Source of the DNA: Ruegeria_B marisflavi
GTDB taxonomy: Bacteria > Pseudomonadota > Alphaproteobacteria > Rhodobacterales > Rhodobacteraceae
Reading direction: 5' to 3'
Length of the DNA: 64,000 bases
Assembly: GCF_025673445.1 (NCBI RefSeq)
Contig: NZ_JAOVQN010000022.1
Span: forward strand, 1 to 64,000
Shown: positions 17,234 through 25,663 of the stretch, piece by piece
How the letters are laid out: each line of letters opens with the position of its first letter
Position numbering within the stretch: the first letter of the stretch is position 1
The notes under the pieces: generated by a model
Seen by the model: only the letters and a program-made list of their open reading frames with translations
Told to the model about the DNA's origin: nothing
Databases searched by the model: none
Translations under genes and position numbers: made by a program

Positions 17234-17383
17234 GTAGTCCAACAGGGAGGTATGAAGTTGATGAGCGTCTAAGCATCATCGCCTTCGAGTGCTGATTTAG
17301 GAGGCACAGACGTCTTCTTCAAGAACTTTTATGTCGCAGGTGCAGCATTTCCGTTATGCAATGATTGCATGGCTTTGGGGTCG
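17234..17383 (-). ncRNA. Possible 3'-UTR-derived small RNA
   Basis: These 150 bases lie between the LysR stop codon and its strong terminator, long for a 3' UTR here. Read on the minus strand they hold a 7-bp palindrome ATGCAAT/ATTGCAT (17356-17370), a GATGA/TCATC stem and two anti-Shine-Dalgarno motifs (CCTCCT near 17298 and CCTCCC near 17246). Such CCUCC loops mark known alphaproteobacterial small RNAs. Read on the plus strand the same motifs look like ribosome binding sites, one before a 6-codon frame at 17252. No promoter was located, so this is a candidate only. Confidence 0.3.
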
Positions 17384-18289
17384 TTATACAATCCCCAGTT
17401 CTTTCAGTTGTTTGCGATGGGCAATGATCTCTTCCTGAACAAAGTCACGGAAGGCAGCAACGCGCTGGGAATGGCGCAGTTCCTCGGGATAGGCCAGATA
17501 GACCGGCACCTGCGCCGATTTGATATCGGGCAGGACGTGAATGAGGTTCGGGAAATCCTGGGTCACATAGTCGGGCAATACACCTATCCCCAAATTGTGC
17601 AACACGCCCTGAAGCACGCCGAAATAGTTGTTCACCGTCAACAGTGAAGACGGGTTGTAGGCCAGCAGATGTTGGGCCAGTACGGCGCTAGCGCCGACTT
17701 GTTGGGCACTGATGTTCTGGCAGATCAGCCGATGGTCGCTGATATCGCTGATGTCCTGGGGGGTGCCGGCCGAGTCAAGATAGGCACGGGTCGCGTAGAG
17801 CTTCATCTCGACGGTCATCAGTCGCTTGCGAATCAGATCGGCCTGACTGGGTTCTTTCATGCGAATGGCGACATCAGCCTCGCGCATGGGTAGATCAAGC
17901 ACCCGTTCCTCGAGCATCAGATCGACCTTAAGGTCGGGATACTTCTGATAGAGCGCGGTCAACCGGGGCGCCAGCCAGAGCGTGCCAAAGCCAAACGTTG
18001 TGGTGACGCGCAACTCGCCGAACACTTCCTCTTCGCTGTCACGGATACGAGCGGCGGCAGCGTCCAGGCGCTTGGCCATGGATTTGGTGGCGTCGAACAA
18101 CAATTCTCCCTGCTCGGTTAGAATCAGGCCGCGCGCGTGACGATGAAAAAGGGTCGCGTTTAGCGATTCCTCGAGTCCGCGGATCTGTCTACTGACCGCC
18201 GATTGCGAGAGATTCAGCTTGTCGCCTGCATGTGTCAGACTGCCCGCATCGGCAACTGCGTGAAATATCCGAAGCTTGTCCCAGTCCAT
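17384..18289 (-). CDS. LysR-family regulator divergent from indolepyruvate oxidoreductase
   Basis: A 301-residue LysR-type regulator with the N-terminal helix-turn-helix (residues 2-60, DWDKLRIFHAVADAGSLTHAG...SQSAVSRQIRGLE) and a substrate-binding domain from about residue 90. The ATG at 18289 is the typical family start; a GTG at 18319 would add ten residues. The ribosome binding site is weak for either. It is transcribed away from the large oxidoreductase gene 171 bases to the right and probably regulates it. The effector is unknown. Confidence 0.9.
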   Translation of the reverse strand: MDWDKLRIFHAVADAGSLTHAGDKLNLSQSAVSRQIRGLEESLNATLFHRHARGLILTEQGELLFDATKSMAKRLDAAAARIRDSEEEVFGELRVTTTFGFGTLWLAPRLTALYQKYPDLKVDLMLEERVLDLPMREADVAIRMKEPSQADLIRKRLMTVEMKLYATRAYLDSAGTPQDISDISDHRLICQNISAQQVGASAVLAQHLLAYNPSSLLTVNNYFGVLQGVLHNLGIGVLPDYVTQDFPNLIHVLPDIKSAQVPVYLAYPEELRHSQRVAAFRDFVQEEIIAHRKQLKELGIV

Positions 18290-18460
18290 ATCCGCAACTT
18301 TCTTTATGCGCCCGATCACCTATATGAAACACATGACAATTTCCACAAGGAACGGAGTACAACTGCGCTTGGTGGTGAAAAAATCACCTATACAGGTCAG
18401 CGATTGTGACCTATATTTGGGCACCAATGACAAGCCGGTCCGGCGCAGGGGAGACGTCTG

Positions 18461-21400
18461 ATGAGCCAACCCAAACTTACGCTAAATGACAAGTTCGATC
18501 TGGAGAAGAGCCCGGTGCTGCTGAACGGCACCCAGGCCCTCGTTCGCCTTATGTTGATGCAGAAGGCGCGCGATACTGCCGCCGGTTTGAACACGGCTGG
18601 TCTGGTCACCGGCTATCGTGGTTCGCCGCTGGGCGCGGTCGATTTGCAGATGAGTCGGGCAAAAAAGCAGCTCAGTGCCGCTGACGTCACCTTTCAGTTC
18701 GGGTTGAACGAGGATCTGGCGGCCACCGCGCTGTGGGGCAGCCAGCAGGCGGGGCTGCGCGGCGATGGCAAGTATGATGGCGTCTTTGGTCTTTGGTACG
18801 GCAAGGGGCCGGGCGTCGACCGCTCAGGCGACGTGATGCGCCACGCCAATATGGCCGGTACCGCCAGGCATGGCGGCGTGCTGATGGCGATGGGAGACGA
18901 CCATACCGGCGAAAGCTCGACTGTGCTGCATCAGTCGGAATGGGCGCTGGTGGACATGTACATGCCCGTTGTCAGCCCGGCAGGTGTACAGGAGATTCTG
19001 GACTACGGCATCTATGGTTATGCCCTGAGCCGGTTCTCTGGTCTCTGGGTTGGCCTCAAGACCATGAAGGATACGATCGAGGTGACCTCGGTCGTGGATG
19101 GCCGTCCCGACCGGATGCAGTTGGTAACGCCCGAGTTCGACATGCCTGAAGGCGGGTTGAACATCCGTTTGGGCGACACGCCGCATCTGCAAGAGGGGCG
19201 GATCATCGACTATAAACGCTTTGCCGCCGAGGCGTTCAGCCGCGCCAACCGGATGGACAGGCGGGTCTGGGGCAAGCCTGGCGCCAAGATCGGCATCGCC
19301 GCGGCGGGCAAGAACTGGCTCGACCTTGTACACGCCATGTCGCTCTTGAACATCGACGAGAACGAGGCCGAGCGTCTGGGCATCACCACCTACAAAATCG
19401 GCCAGACCTTTCCGCTGGACATGCAGAGTTTCCACGACTGGGCCGAAGATCTCGACCTGGTGGTGATCGTTGAGGAAAAACGCAAGCTGATCGAGGTGCA
19501 GGTAAAAGAGGCGATCTTTGACGACCGTCAGGGCCGCCGCGTGTATGGTTGGTACAAGGGTGGTGCGGGCGGTATGCACCGGGATGAGCTGTTCCCGACC
19601 CGTGGTGCGCTGGACCCGATCCTGATCGCCGAGAAACTGGGCGCGATCTTTATCGAAGAGGGGCGCGAGACCGATGGGATCCGAGCCGGCCTGAATGCAC
19701 TGGCCGATGCGCGGCGCAATGACAACGCGCAGGAGATCGCGTCGCGCCTGCCGTATTTCTGTTCGGGCTGCCCGCATAACAGCTCGACCAAGGTGCCAGA
19801 TGGCAGCCGGGCCTATGCCGGGATCGGCTGTCACTATATGGTTCAGTGGATGGACCGGAACACCCAAGGGTTCACCCATATGGGCGGCGAAGGGGCCAAC
19901 TGGATCGGCGAGGCGCCGTTTTCCAACACCAAACACGTGTTCCAGAACCTGGGCGATGGCACCTATAACCATTCCGGCGTGCAGGCGATCCGCGCCGCCT
20001 TGGCGGCTGGCACCAACATCACCTACAAGATCCTGTTCAACGACGCGGTCGCAATGACCGGCGGGCAGGAGAACGAAGGCGATCTGACCGCGCCGCGCAT
20101 CGTGGCCGAGCTGAAGGCGATGGGCATCAAGGAGCTCGCCGTTGTCTATGACGACAAGGAGGATGTGGACCGCTCGCAGTTCCCCTCGGGCATTCCGTTC
20201 CATGAGCGCGCCGAGCTGATGCAGGTGCAAAAGCGCTTCCGCGAGATCGAGGGCGTCAGCGCCATCGTCTATATCCAGACCTGCGCCGCCGAGAAACGCC
20301 GCCGGCGCAAGCGTGGCACCTTCCCCGACCCGGACAAGCGGGTGTTCATCAACACCGATATCTGTGAGGGCTGCGGCGATTGCGGGGTTCAGTCGAACTG
20401 TGTCTCGATCGTGCCCAAGGAAACCGAACTGGGCCGCAAGCGGGCGATCGACCAGTCCTCGTGCAACAAGGACTTCTCCTGCGTCAAGGGGTTCTGCCCG
20501 TCCTTCGTGACGGTGCAGGGGGCCAAGATCCGCAAGGAGGCCACCGCCGAGATCGACCTGCCGCATCTGCCGATGCCGGAGCTGCCCGCCATCGCTGGCA
20601 CCCATAACGTGGTGATCACCGGTGTCGGCGGCACTGGCGTCGTGACCATCGGGGCTGTGCTGGCGCAGGCTGCGCAGATCGACGGCAAGGGCGCGGGCAT
20701 GATGGAAATGGCGGGGCTGGCGCAAAAGGGCGGCGCCGTGCACATCCATTGCCGCATCGCCAACCGGCCCGAGGATATCAGTGCCATCCGCGTCGCCACC
20801 GGCGAGGCGCATGCGCTGATCGGTGGTGACCTTGTGGTCAGCGCCGGGGCCAAGACGCTGGGCCTGACACGCACCGGCACCACAGGCGCTGTGGTCAACA
20901 GCCACGAGATCATCACCGGCGATTTTACACGAAACACCGATTTCACCATCCCCGCCGACCGGCTGAGCCTTGCGCTTGAGGCGCGGCTGAAAGAGCGGCT
21001 GGACCTGTTCGATGCCTCAGAGCTGGCGCGCGCGGTGATGGGCGATTCGATCTATTCCAACATGATGGTGTTCGGCGCCGCCTGGCAGCGCGGGCTGCTG
21101 CCAGTCAGCCACGAGGCCATCATGCAGGCGATCGAGATGAACGGTGCCGCAGTCGAGCGCAACAAGCGCGCCTTTGACATCGGCCGCTGGGCAGTGCTGC
21201 ACGCAGATGAGGCCGCGCGCCTGATCCGTCCCGGCGTGGTCGAGCTGCCGAAATCGCTCGAGGACAAGATTGCCTATCGCGCCGAACATCTGACCGCCTA
21301 TCAGGGAGCGCGTCTGGCCAAGCGCTATCGCAAGCTGATCGACGGGATCGAGGACGGCGATCTGCGTGCGGCGGTGGCCGAGGGCTATCACAAGCTGTTG

Positions 21401-21880
21401 TCCTACAAGGACGAATACGAGGTGGCGCGTCTGCTTCTGGACAGCCGTGACAAGGCCGCCGCCGAATTCGATGGCGATCTGAAGCTGACCCTGCATCTGG
21501 CACCGCCGATCCTGGGTGGAAGGGATGCGGATGGGCGTCCGAAAAAGCGCGAGTTTTCCGAGCGCTGGCTGGGGCTCTTCAAGCTGTTGGCGCGGATGAA
21601 GGGGCTGCGCGGCACGCCGCTCGATCTGTTTGGCTATTCCACCGAGCGCAAGATGGAGCGGGCGCTGATCCGGCAATACGAGAAGGACATGCGCGAGGTG
21701 CTGCCGAAACTCGACAGCCGCACCCGCGATGCCATCGTGGCGCTGGCACGGTTGCCTCTGGAGATCCGCGGATTCGGTCTGGTCAAGCAGGCGAACGAAG
21801 CCAAGGCTGCCAAACGGCGCGAAGAGCTCTTGGCGGTAATCCGCCAAGGTGGCCCGTCGATGGCAAAAGCGGCGGAATAA
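18461..21880 (+). CDS. Indolepyruvate:ferredoxin oxidoreductase, fused alpha-beta
   Basis: A 1139-residue protein that joins the archaeal-type IorA and IorB subunits in one chain. It oxidatively decarboxylates aryl-pyruvates from aromatic amino acid transamination to the acyl-CoA, reducing ferredoxin. The order is: N-terminal pyrimidine domain, TPP domain around residues 430-600, a ferredoxin-like cysteine cluster (CEGCGDCGVQSNC from Cys635), and the gamma-type domain from about residue 715 starting VVITGVGGTGVVTIG. The C-terminal 300 residues are the family's extra domain. AGGGGAG precedes the ATG. A divergent LysR gene is the likely regulator. Confidence 0.93.
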   Translation: MSQPKLTLNDKFDLEKSPVLLNGTQALVRLMLMQKARDTAAGLNTAGLVTGYRGSPLGAVDLQMSRAKKQLSAADVTFQFGLNEDLAATALWGSQQAGLRGDGKYDGVFGLWYGKGPGVDRSGDVMRHANMAGTARHGGVLMAMGDDHTGESSTVLHQSEWALVDMYMPVVSPAGVQEILDYGIYGYALSRFSGLWVGLKTMKDTIEVTSVVDGRPDRMQLVTPEFDMPEGGLNIRLGDTPHLQEGRIIDYKRFAAEAFSRANRMDRRVWGKPGAKIGIAAAGKNWLDLVHAMSLLNIDENEAERLGITTYKIGQTFPLDMQSFHDWAEDLDLVVIVEEKRKLIEVQVKEAIFDDRQGRRVYGWYKGGAGGMHRDELFPTRGALDPILIAEKLGAIFIEEGRETDGIRAGLNALADARRNDNAQEIASRLPYFCSGCPHNSSTKVPDGSRAYAGIGCHYMVQWMDRNTQGFTHMGGEGANWIGEAPFSNTKHVFQNLGDGTYNHSGVQAIRAALAAGTNITYKILFNDAVAMTGGQENEGDLTAPRIVAELKAMGIKELAVVYDDKEDVDRSQFPSGIPFHERAELMQVQKRFREIEGVSAIVYIQTCAAEKRRRRKRGTFPDPDKRVFINTDICEGCGDCGVQSNCVSIVPKETELGRKRAIDQSSCNKDFSCVKGFCPSFVTVQGAKIRKEATAEIDLPHLPMPELPAIAGTHNVVITGVGGTGVVTIGAVLAQAAQIDGKGAGMMEMAGLAQKGGAVHIHCRIANRPEDISAIRVATGEAHALIGGDLVVSAGAKTLGLTRTGTTGAVVNSHEIITGDFTRNTDFTIPADRLSLALEARLKERLDLFDASELARAVMGDSIYSNMMVFGAAWQRGLLPVSHEAIMQAIEMNGAAVERNKRAFDIGRWAVLHADEAARLIRPGVVELPKSLEDKIAYRAEHLTAYQGARLAKRYRKLIDGIEDGDLRAAVAEGYHKLLSYKDEYEVARLLLDSRDKAAAEFDGDLKLTLHLAPPILGGRDADGRPKKREFSERWLGLFKLLARMKGLRGTPLDLFGYSTERKMERALIRQYEKDMREVLPKLDSRTRDAIVALARLPLEIRGFGLVKQANEAKAAKRREELLAVIRQGGPSMAKAAE

Positions 21881-21920
21881 CGCGTCATCTGACTGTTACA
21901 GGTTCTATGCAAAATCCAGG

Positions 21921-21948
21921 ACTGCCCCTATTTCAGGGGCAGTTTTTT
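21921..21948 (+). terminator. Terminator of the oxidoreductase gene
   Basis: A perfect 9-bp stem ACTGCCCCT/AGGGGCAGT (21921-21929 with 21935-21943) with a T6 tail. It ends 12 bases before the next gene's ATG, so the acyltransferase start lies directly behind it. Confidence 0.9.
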
Positions 21949-21959
21949 CGGAGCCGTTC

Positions 21960-22838
21960 ATGACCGCAGAGCGCCATATCGCCCGCGATATCAGCTATGC
22001 CCATTCCGCCGCGACCAGGGGAGGTCGGGCGGTGATCCGCCTGATGGAGAACACCACCGGGCGCCTGAGCCTGATCCGACGCGCGCAAGGATACGAGCAG
22101 GAAGTCGCCCGGGGCCGCGATTTCTGGACGGTGATCGTCGAGCGATACGGCTTGACGCTGGATGTGGTGGGCGGTGCGCTGAGCAACATCCCGCAGGACG
22201 GCCCGCTGATCCTGATCGCCAATCACCCTTACGGCATCCTCGATGGGCTGATGATGGGGCATGTCCTGGCGCAGACACGGGGCGATTTCCGCATCATGGC
22301 AAACCGGGTTTTCCGAAAGGCCGAGGACATCAACCGGATCATCCTGCCGATCTCGTTCGACGACACCCGCGAGGCGGTGCAGCTGAACCTCGATACCCGT
22401 CGTCAGGCGCTAAGCTATCTGGGGCAGGGCGGCGCGATCGGTATCTTTCCCGGCGGTACCGTCTCGACCGGGTTGCACCCGTTCTCGCATCCGATGGATC
22501 CGGGCTGGCGCGGGTTTACGGCCCGGATGGTGGCAAAATCCGATGCGGTGGTGGTGCCGGTCTTCTTTGACGGTCATACCAGCCGCCTGTTCCAGATCGC
22601 CAGCCACCTGCATTCGACCCTGCGCATGGGCCTGTTGATCAAGGAATTCCGCAAGCGGGTGGATACGCCGGTGCGGGTGGTGGTGGGCCAGCCCATCGGC
22701 CGCGACATACTGGACCCCTTGGCACGGGACACGCGCAAGATGATGGATTTTCTGCGCAAGGCGACGTATGAGCTGTCTCCGACGCCGCTCAAGTCTTTTG
22801 ACTACGGCTATGAATTCGAGGAACGGCATCGCGCCTGA
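21960..22838 (+). CDS. PlsC-like lysophospholipid acyltransferase
   Basis: A 292-residue acyltransferase of the 1-acyl-glycerol-3-phosphate acyltransferase superfamily. The catalytic histidine motif appears as NHPYGILDG (His89, Asp95), one residue longer than the usual HX4D, as in the hemolysin-type branch. The glycerophosphate-binding motif appears as IFPGGTVS (near residue 163). No transmembrane helix is obvious. The ATG at 21960 follows the terminator of the previous gene, so its promoter must overlap that hairpin or it relies on read-through. murI starts ten bases after its stop. The substrate could be a phospholipid or ornithine lipid; not decidable here. Confidence 0.8.
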   Translation: MTAERHIARDISYAHSAATRGGRAVIRLMENTTGRLSLIRRAQGYEQEVARGRDFWTVIVERYGLTLDVVGGALSNIPQDGPLILIANHPYGILDGLMMGHVLAQTRGDFRIMANRVFRKAEDINRIILPISFDDTREAVQLNLDTRRQALSYLGQGGAIGIFPGGTVSTGLHPFSHPMDPGWRGFTARMVAKSDAVVVPVFFDGHTSRLFQIASHLHSTLRMGLLIKEFRKRVDTPVRVVVGQPIGRDILDPLARDTRKMMDFLRKATYELSPTPLKSFDYGYEFEERHRA

Positions 22839-22847
22839 AGGGTAAAG

Positions 22848-23657
22848 ATGGCAGTAGGGATTTTCGATTCGGGTCTGGGTGGCCTGACCGTGCTGGAAGC
22901 GGCGCAGAAACGGTTGCCGGATGTAGAGTTCCTCTACTACGCTGACAGCGCCCATGCGCCTTATGGGGTGCGCACGCCCGAAGATATCTTTCAGCTGACG
23001 CGCACAGCGGTGCACGACCTGTGGAACCGGGGCTGCGACCTGGTGATCCTGGCCTGCAACACCGCCAGCGCCGCAGCGCTGCGCCGGATGCAGGAAGAGG
23101 GTGTTCCACCGGGCAAGCGGGTGCTTGGCGTGTTCGTGCCGCTGATCGAAGCGCTGACCGAGCGGCAATGGGGCGACAACAGCCCCCCGCGCGAGGTCGA
23201 GGTCAAGAACGTCGCCCTGTTTGCAACGCCCGCCACCGTGGCGAGCCGCGCGTTCCAGCGCGAACTGGCCTTTCGCGCCATCGGTGTGGATGTCGAGGCG
23301 CAGGCCTGTGGCGGTGTGGTCGATGCCATCGAAGAGGGCGACCTGATACTGGCCGAGGCGCTGGTGCGTAGCCATGTGGACGCGCTGAAACGCAAGATGC
23401 CCAGTCCACAGGCGGCCATTCTTGGGTGCACACATTATCCGTTGATGGCCGAGGCTTTTCAGGACGCGCTAGGACCCGAGGTGACCGTATACAGTCAGGG
23501 CGATCTGGTGGCGGCAAGCCTGGCCGACTACCTGCAACGCCATCCCAACATGTTGGGTGCTGGTAAGGGCGGCTATCTGACGACGGGCAAACCCGCGACA
23601 GTTGGCAGCCGGGCAACCCAGTTCCTGCGGCGCAAGATCGAGTTTCAGGCCGCCTGA
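22848..23657 (+). CDS. murI: Glutamate racemase
   Basis: A 269-residue cofactor-independent racemase giving D-glutamate for peptidoglycan. GIFDSGLGGLTVL at the N-terminus, the two catalytic cysteines in ACNTAS (Cys70) and GCTHYPL (Cys194), and ATPATVASRAF are all present. The ATG follows the acyltransferase stop by ten bases with a weak GGGTAAAG site, suggesting an operon of the two. Confidence 0.96.
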   Translation: MAVGIFDSGLGGLTVLEAAQKRLPDVEFLYYADSAHAPYGVRTPEDIFQLTRTAVHDLWNRGCDLVILACNTASAAALRRMQEEGVPPGKRVLGVFVPLIEALTERQWGDNSPPREVEVKNVALFATPATVASRAFQRELAFRAIGVDVEAQACGGVVDAIEEGDLILAEALVRSHVDALKRKMPSPQAAILGCTHYPLMAEAFQDALGPEVTVYSQGDLVAASLADYLQRHPNMLGAGKGGYLTTGKPATVGSRATQFLRRKIEFQAA

Positions 23658-23830
23658 CTTCGGTCAAGGCGGTCGGTGGCTTCGACGCCTATTGGGGACC
23701 AGTGTTTTCGTGTAACCATGGCCGCTGACAAAAGGTAGCAGTCGCAAGTCTTTGTACTGCACCCGTTCGATGTTAGCTGAACGACATACAACCGGTCTGA
23801 CGATGGCCCACTCTTTCTGGTGAGGACGCT

Positions 23831-24274
23831 ATGAAATCGCTCAAGAAACAACGCCGCATTCAGGTTATCGCCGTGGCCACCGTGGCCTTGGTCCTGGCGA
23901 CCGGCTTGATCGGTTATGCCATGCGGGATGGCATCAACTTCTTTCGGGCGCCTAGCCAGGTGATCGCTGAACCACCTGCGGAAACAGAGGTGTTTCGCCT
24001 TGGGGGGCTGGTCGAGGAAGGTACCTTGATCCGTGGGCAGGGCGAAACGGTGCGGTTCTCTGTGACGGATGGCGGCGAGAGCGTGCCAGTCGTGTTTACC
24101 GGCGTGCTGCCGGATTTGTTTGGGGAGAATCAGGGCATGATCGGGACCGGGCGCTACGTGAACGGTGTCTTTGAAGCCTCGGAAATCCTTGCCAAACATG
24201 ACGAAACCTATATGCCGAAAGAGGTTATGGACGCGCTCAAGGAGCAGGGCGTGTATCAGGCGCCGGAAAGCTGA
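23831..24274 (+). CDS. ccmE: Cytochrome c maturation protein CcmE (heme chaperone)
   Basis: A 147-residue periplasmic heme chaperone anchored by one N-terminal helix (residues 9-31). The OB-fold core (FRLGGLVEEGTL...VRFSVTDG...VVFTGVLPDLF) ends in AKHDETYMPKEV, where His123 is the residue that binds heme covalently and Tyr127 is the usual second contact. ccmF and ccmH lie downstream but are separated from it by an endolysin/holin pair. A 173-base spacer upstream separates it from murI and holds a CGTTC/GAACG dyad near 23766. Confidence 0.96.
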   Translation: MKSLKKQRRIQVIAVATVALVLATGLIGYAMRDGINFFRAPSQVIAEPPAETEVFRLGGLVEEGTLIRGQGETVRFSVTDGGESVPVVFTGVLPDLFGENQGMIGTGRYVNGVFEASEILAKHDETYMPKEVMDALKEQGVYQAPES

Positions 24275-24278
24275 ACGC

Positions 24279-24305
24279 GCGCCTCCGGCGGGAGTATTTT
24301 GAAGC
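24279..24305. repeat. Short Rhodobacteraceae intergenic element
   Basis: The string CGCCTCCGGCGGGAGTATTTT starts near 24282, after the ccmE stop. GC-rich elements with CCTCCGGCGGGAGTATTT followed by GAAG-type sequence recur between genes in this family. A related looking element is at 43504-43568. One copy each in the window, so the repeat status rests on recall. Confidence 0.35.
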
Positions 24306-24407
24306 GAAGTGAAGACAGGGGCGTTGCGCAAGCGGCGCCCTTTGGTGTTTCGCAGGCTTAACTCTTTTGTCGCCTCATCAGCGCGGTTCTGATGGAGGTC
24401 GAGGCCA

Positions 24408-25019
24408 ATGCAGACGGTACGACAGATCGCCCAGGAGATCGTGGCGCGTGAAGGTGGGTTCATGAACGATCCCGATGACCCGGGCGGGGCGACTAATTTT
24501 GGGGTGACTATCCACACGATGCGGCGGTTGGGCCTGGATGTGACTGGTGACGGCGCCGTGGATGTGGCGGATGTGCGGGCGCTGAGCCGGGAGCAGGCGG
24601 TAGAGATTTTCCTGACCCACTACTATGCCCGCCCGCGGATCGGCGACATGCCCGAGGCAGTGAAGGCGTCGCTGTTCGACATGTACGTGAACGCGGGCGG
24701 CAATGCTGTGAAGATCCTGCAACGGCTCTTGCGAGACATGGGCTATGAGGTGTCGGTGGATGGCGCAATCGGGCCGCAGACCCTGCGCGCGGCGCAGGAC
24801 GCGGCGGTGCCGCGTCCCGAGGCGCTGCGCGATGCCTATGGGGTGGCGCGGCGGAACTATTACTTCCGTCTAGCCGACCGGCGCCCGGCCAGCCGCAAGT
24901 ACGCTCGCAGCCGCAAAGGGGGCAAGGGCGGCTGGATCATCCGGGCTGAGGAGTTCATCTCGCCGACCTATCACATGAGCGAAGCCGAGTTTCAGCGGAG
25001 GGTATCGGGATGGGTCTGA
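24408..25019 (+). CDS. GH108-type endolysin (gene transfer agent-like lysozyme)
   Basis: A 203-residue N-acetylmuramidase of glycoside hydrolase family 108. The catalytic glutamate sits in AREGGFMNDPDDPGG (Glu15), followed by TNFGVTIHTMRRLG and a C-terminal peptidoglycan-binding 3 domain (about residues 95-180, VDGAIGPQTLRAA). There is no signal peptide, so it needs a holin, which is encoded immediately downstream with a 10-base overlap. In Rhodobacter capsulatus the same pair (rcc00555/rcc00556) lyses cells to release gene transfer agent particles, away from the structural cluster. That role is inferred here. GGAGGTCGAGG precedes the ATG. Confidence 0.85.
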   Translation: MQTVRQIAQEIVAREGGFMNDPDDPGGATNFGVTIHTMRRLGLDVTGDGAVDVADVRALSREQAVEIFLTHYYARPRIGDMPEAVKASLFDMYVNAGGNAVKILQRLLRDMGYEVSVDGAIGPQTLRAAQDAAVPRPEALRDAYGVARRNYYFRLADRRPASRKYARSRKGGKGGWIIRAEEFISPTYHMSEAEFQRRVSGWV

Positions 25020-25588
25020 TCGGTGGGTTGATCGAGCTGTTGTTCGGTGGCGGACGTAATGTGGTGCGCGAGACCGCCGAAGTATTTCGCGAGAATGCAG
25101 AGGCCGGGGCCGCACGGGCGCGCGATGTGCAGATGGGCGCGCTGGACCAGTTTGCGGCGGAGTTTACCGTGTCCCGGCGGGGCGGGTTCGACCGGATCAT
25201 GGATGGGCTGAACCGGCTGCCGCGCCCGGCGCTGGCCATGGGGACGCTGGGCCTGTTCGTCGCGGCAATGACCGACCCGATCTGGTTTGCCGAGCGGATG
25301 CAGGGCCTTGCTCTGGTGCCGGAACCGCTTTGGTGGTTGTTGGGTGTCGTCGTGTCGTTCTACTTTGGGGCCCGGCATCAGACCAAAGCGCAGGATTTCC
25401 AGCGTGACCTGGCAAGCACCATGGCCCGTGTCCCGCAGGCGGTGGAGAACATCCGAGCATTGCGGGCGTTGCGCTTTGATAGCCCAGGTGCGGCCGATGC
25501 CGGTACTGACGCGGAAATGGCGCTGGCGGCAACCACCCCCGAGGTCAACCGTGCCCTGGAGGACTGGCGTCGTATGAAAAGGGCCTGA
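25010..25588 (+). CDS. Holin family protein (GTA 3-TM type)
   Basis: A 192-residue protein starting MGLIGGLIELLFGGGRNVVRE, as in the GTA_holin_3TM family. The N-terminal amphipathic helix and two clear membrane segments (about residues 74-93 and 105-124) fit a holin. A soluble charged tail follows. Its ATG overlaps the last codons of the endolysin, with GGAGGG upstream, so the two are translationally coupled. The likely role is to let the endolysin reach the cell wall. ccmF starts 75 bases downstream. Confidence 0.8.
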   Translation: MGLIGGLIELLFGGGRNVVRETAEVFRENAEAGAARARDVQMGALDQFAAEFTVSRRGGFDRIMDGLNRLPRPALAMGTLGLFVAAMTDPIWFAERMQGLALVPEPLWWLLGVVVSFYFGARHQTKAQDFQRDLASTMARVPQAVENIRALRALRFDSPGAADAGTDAEMALAATTPEVNRALEDWRRMKRA

Positions 25589-25663
25589 CGGCGCGACACT
25601 ATGCGCTGCAAATCCCGGCGAAAGGGATTGGCTGTACCTGGGCCGAGGTCTATATCTCGGCCC

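Noticed and set aside
17252..17272. Six-codon frame with a good ribosome binding site
   Set aside because: Too short to support as a gene; the same motif is better explained as a minus-strand CCTCC loop.
18824..20905. Long minus-strand frame antisense to the indolepyruvate oxidoreductase gene
   Set aside because: Shadow frame; the plus strand encodes all conserved motifs.
24275..24407. CtrA site upstream of the endolysin
   Set aside because: Only one TTAA half-site near 24358; the second half at the 7-base spacing is missing.
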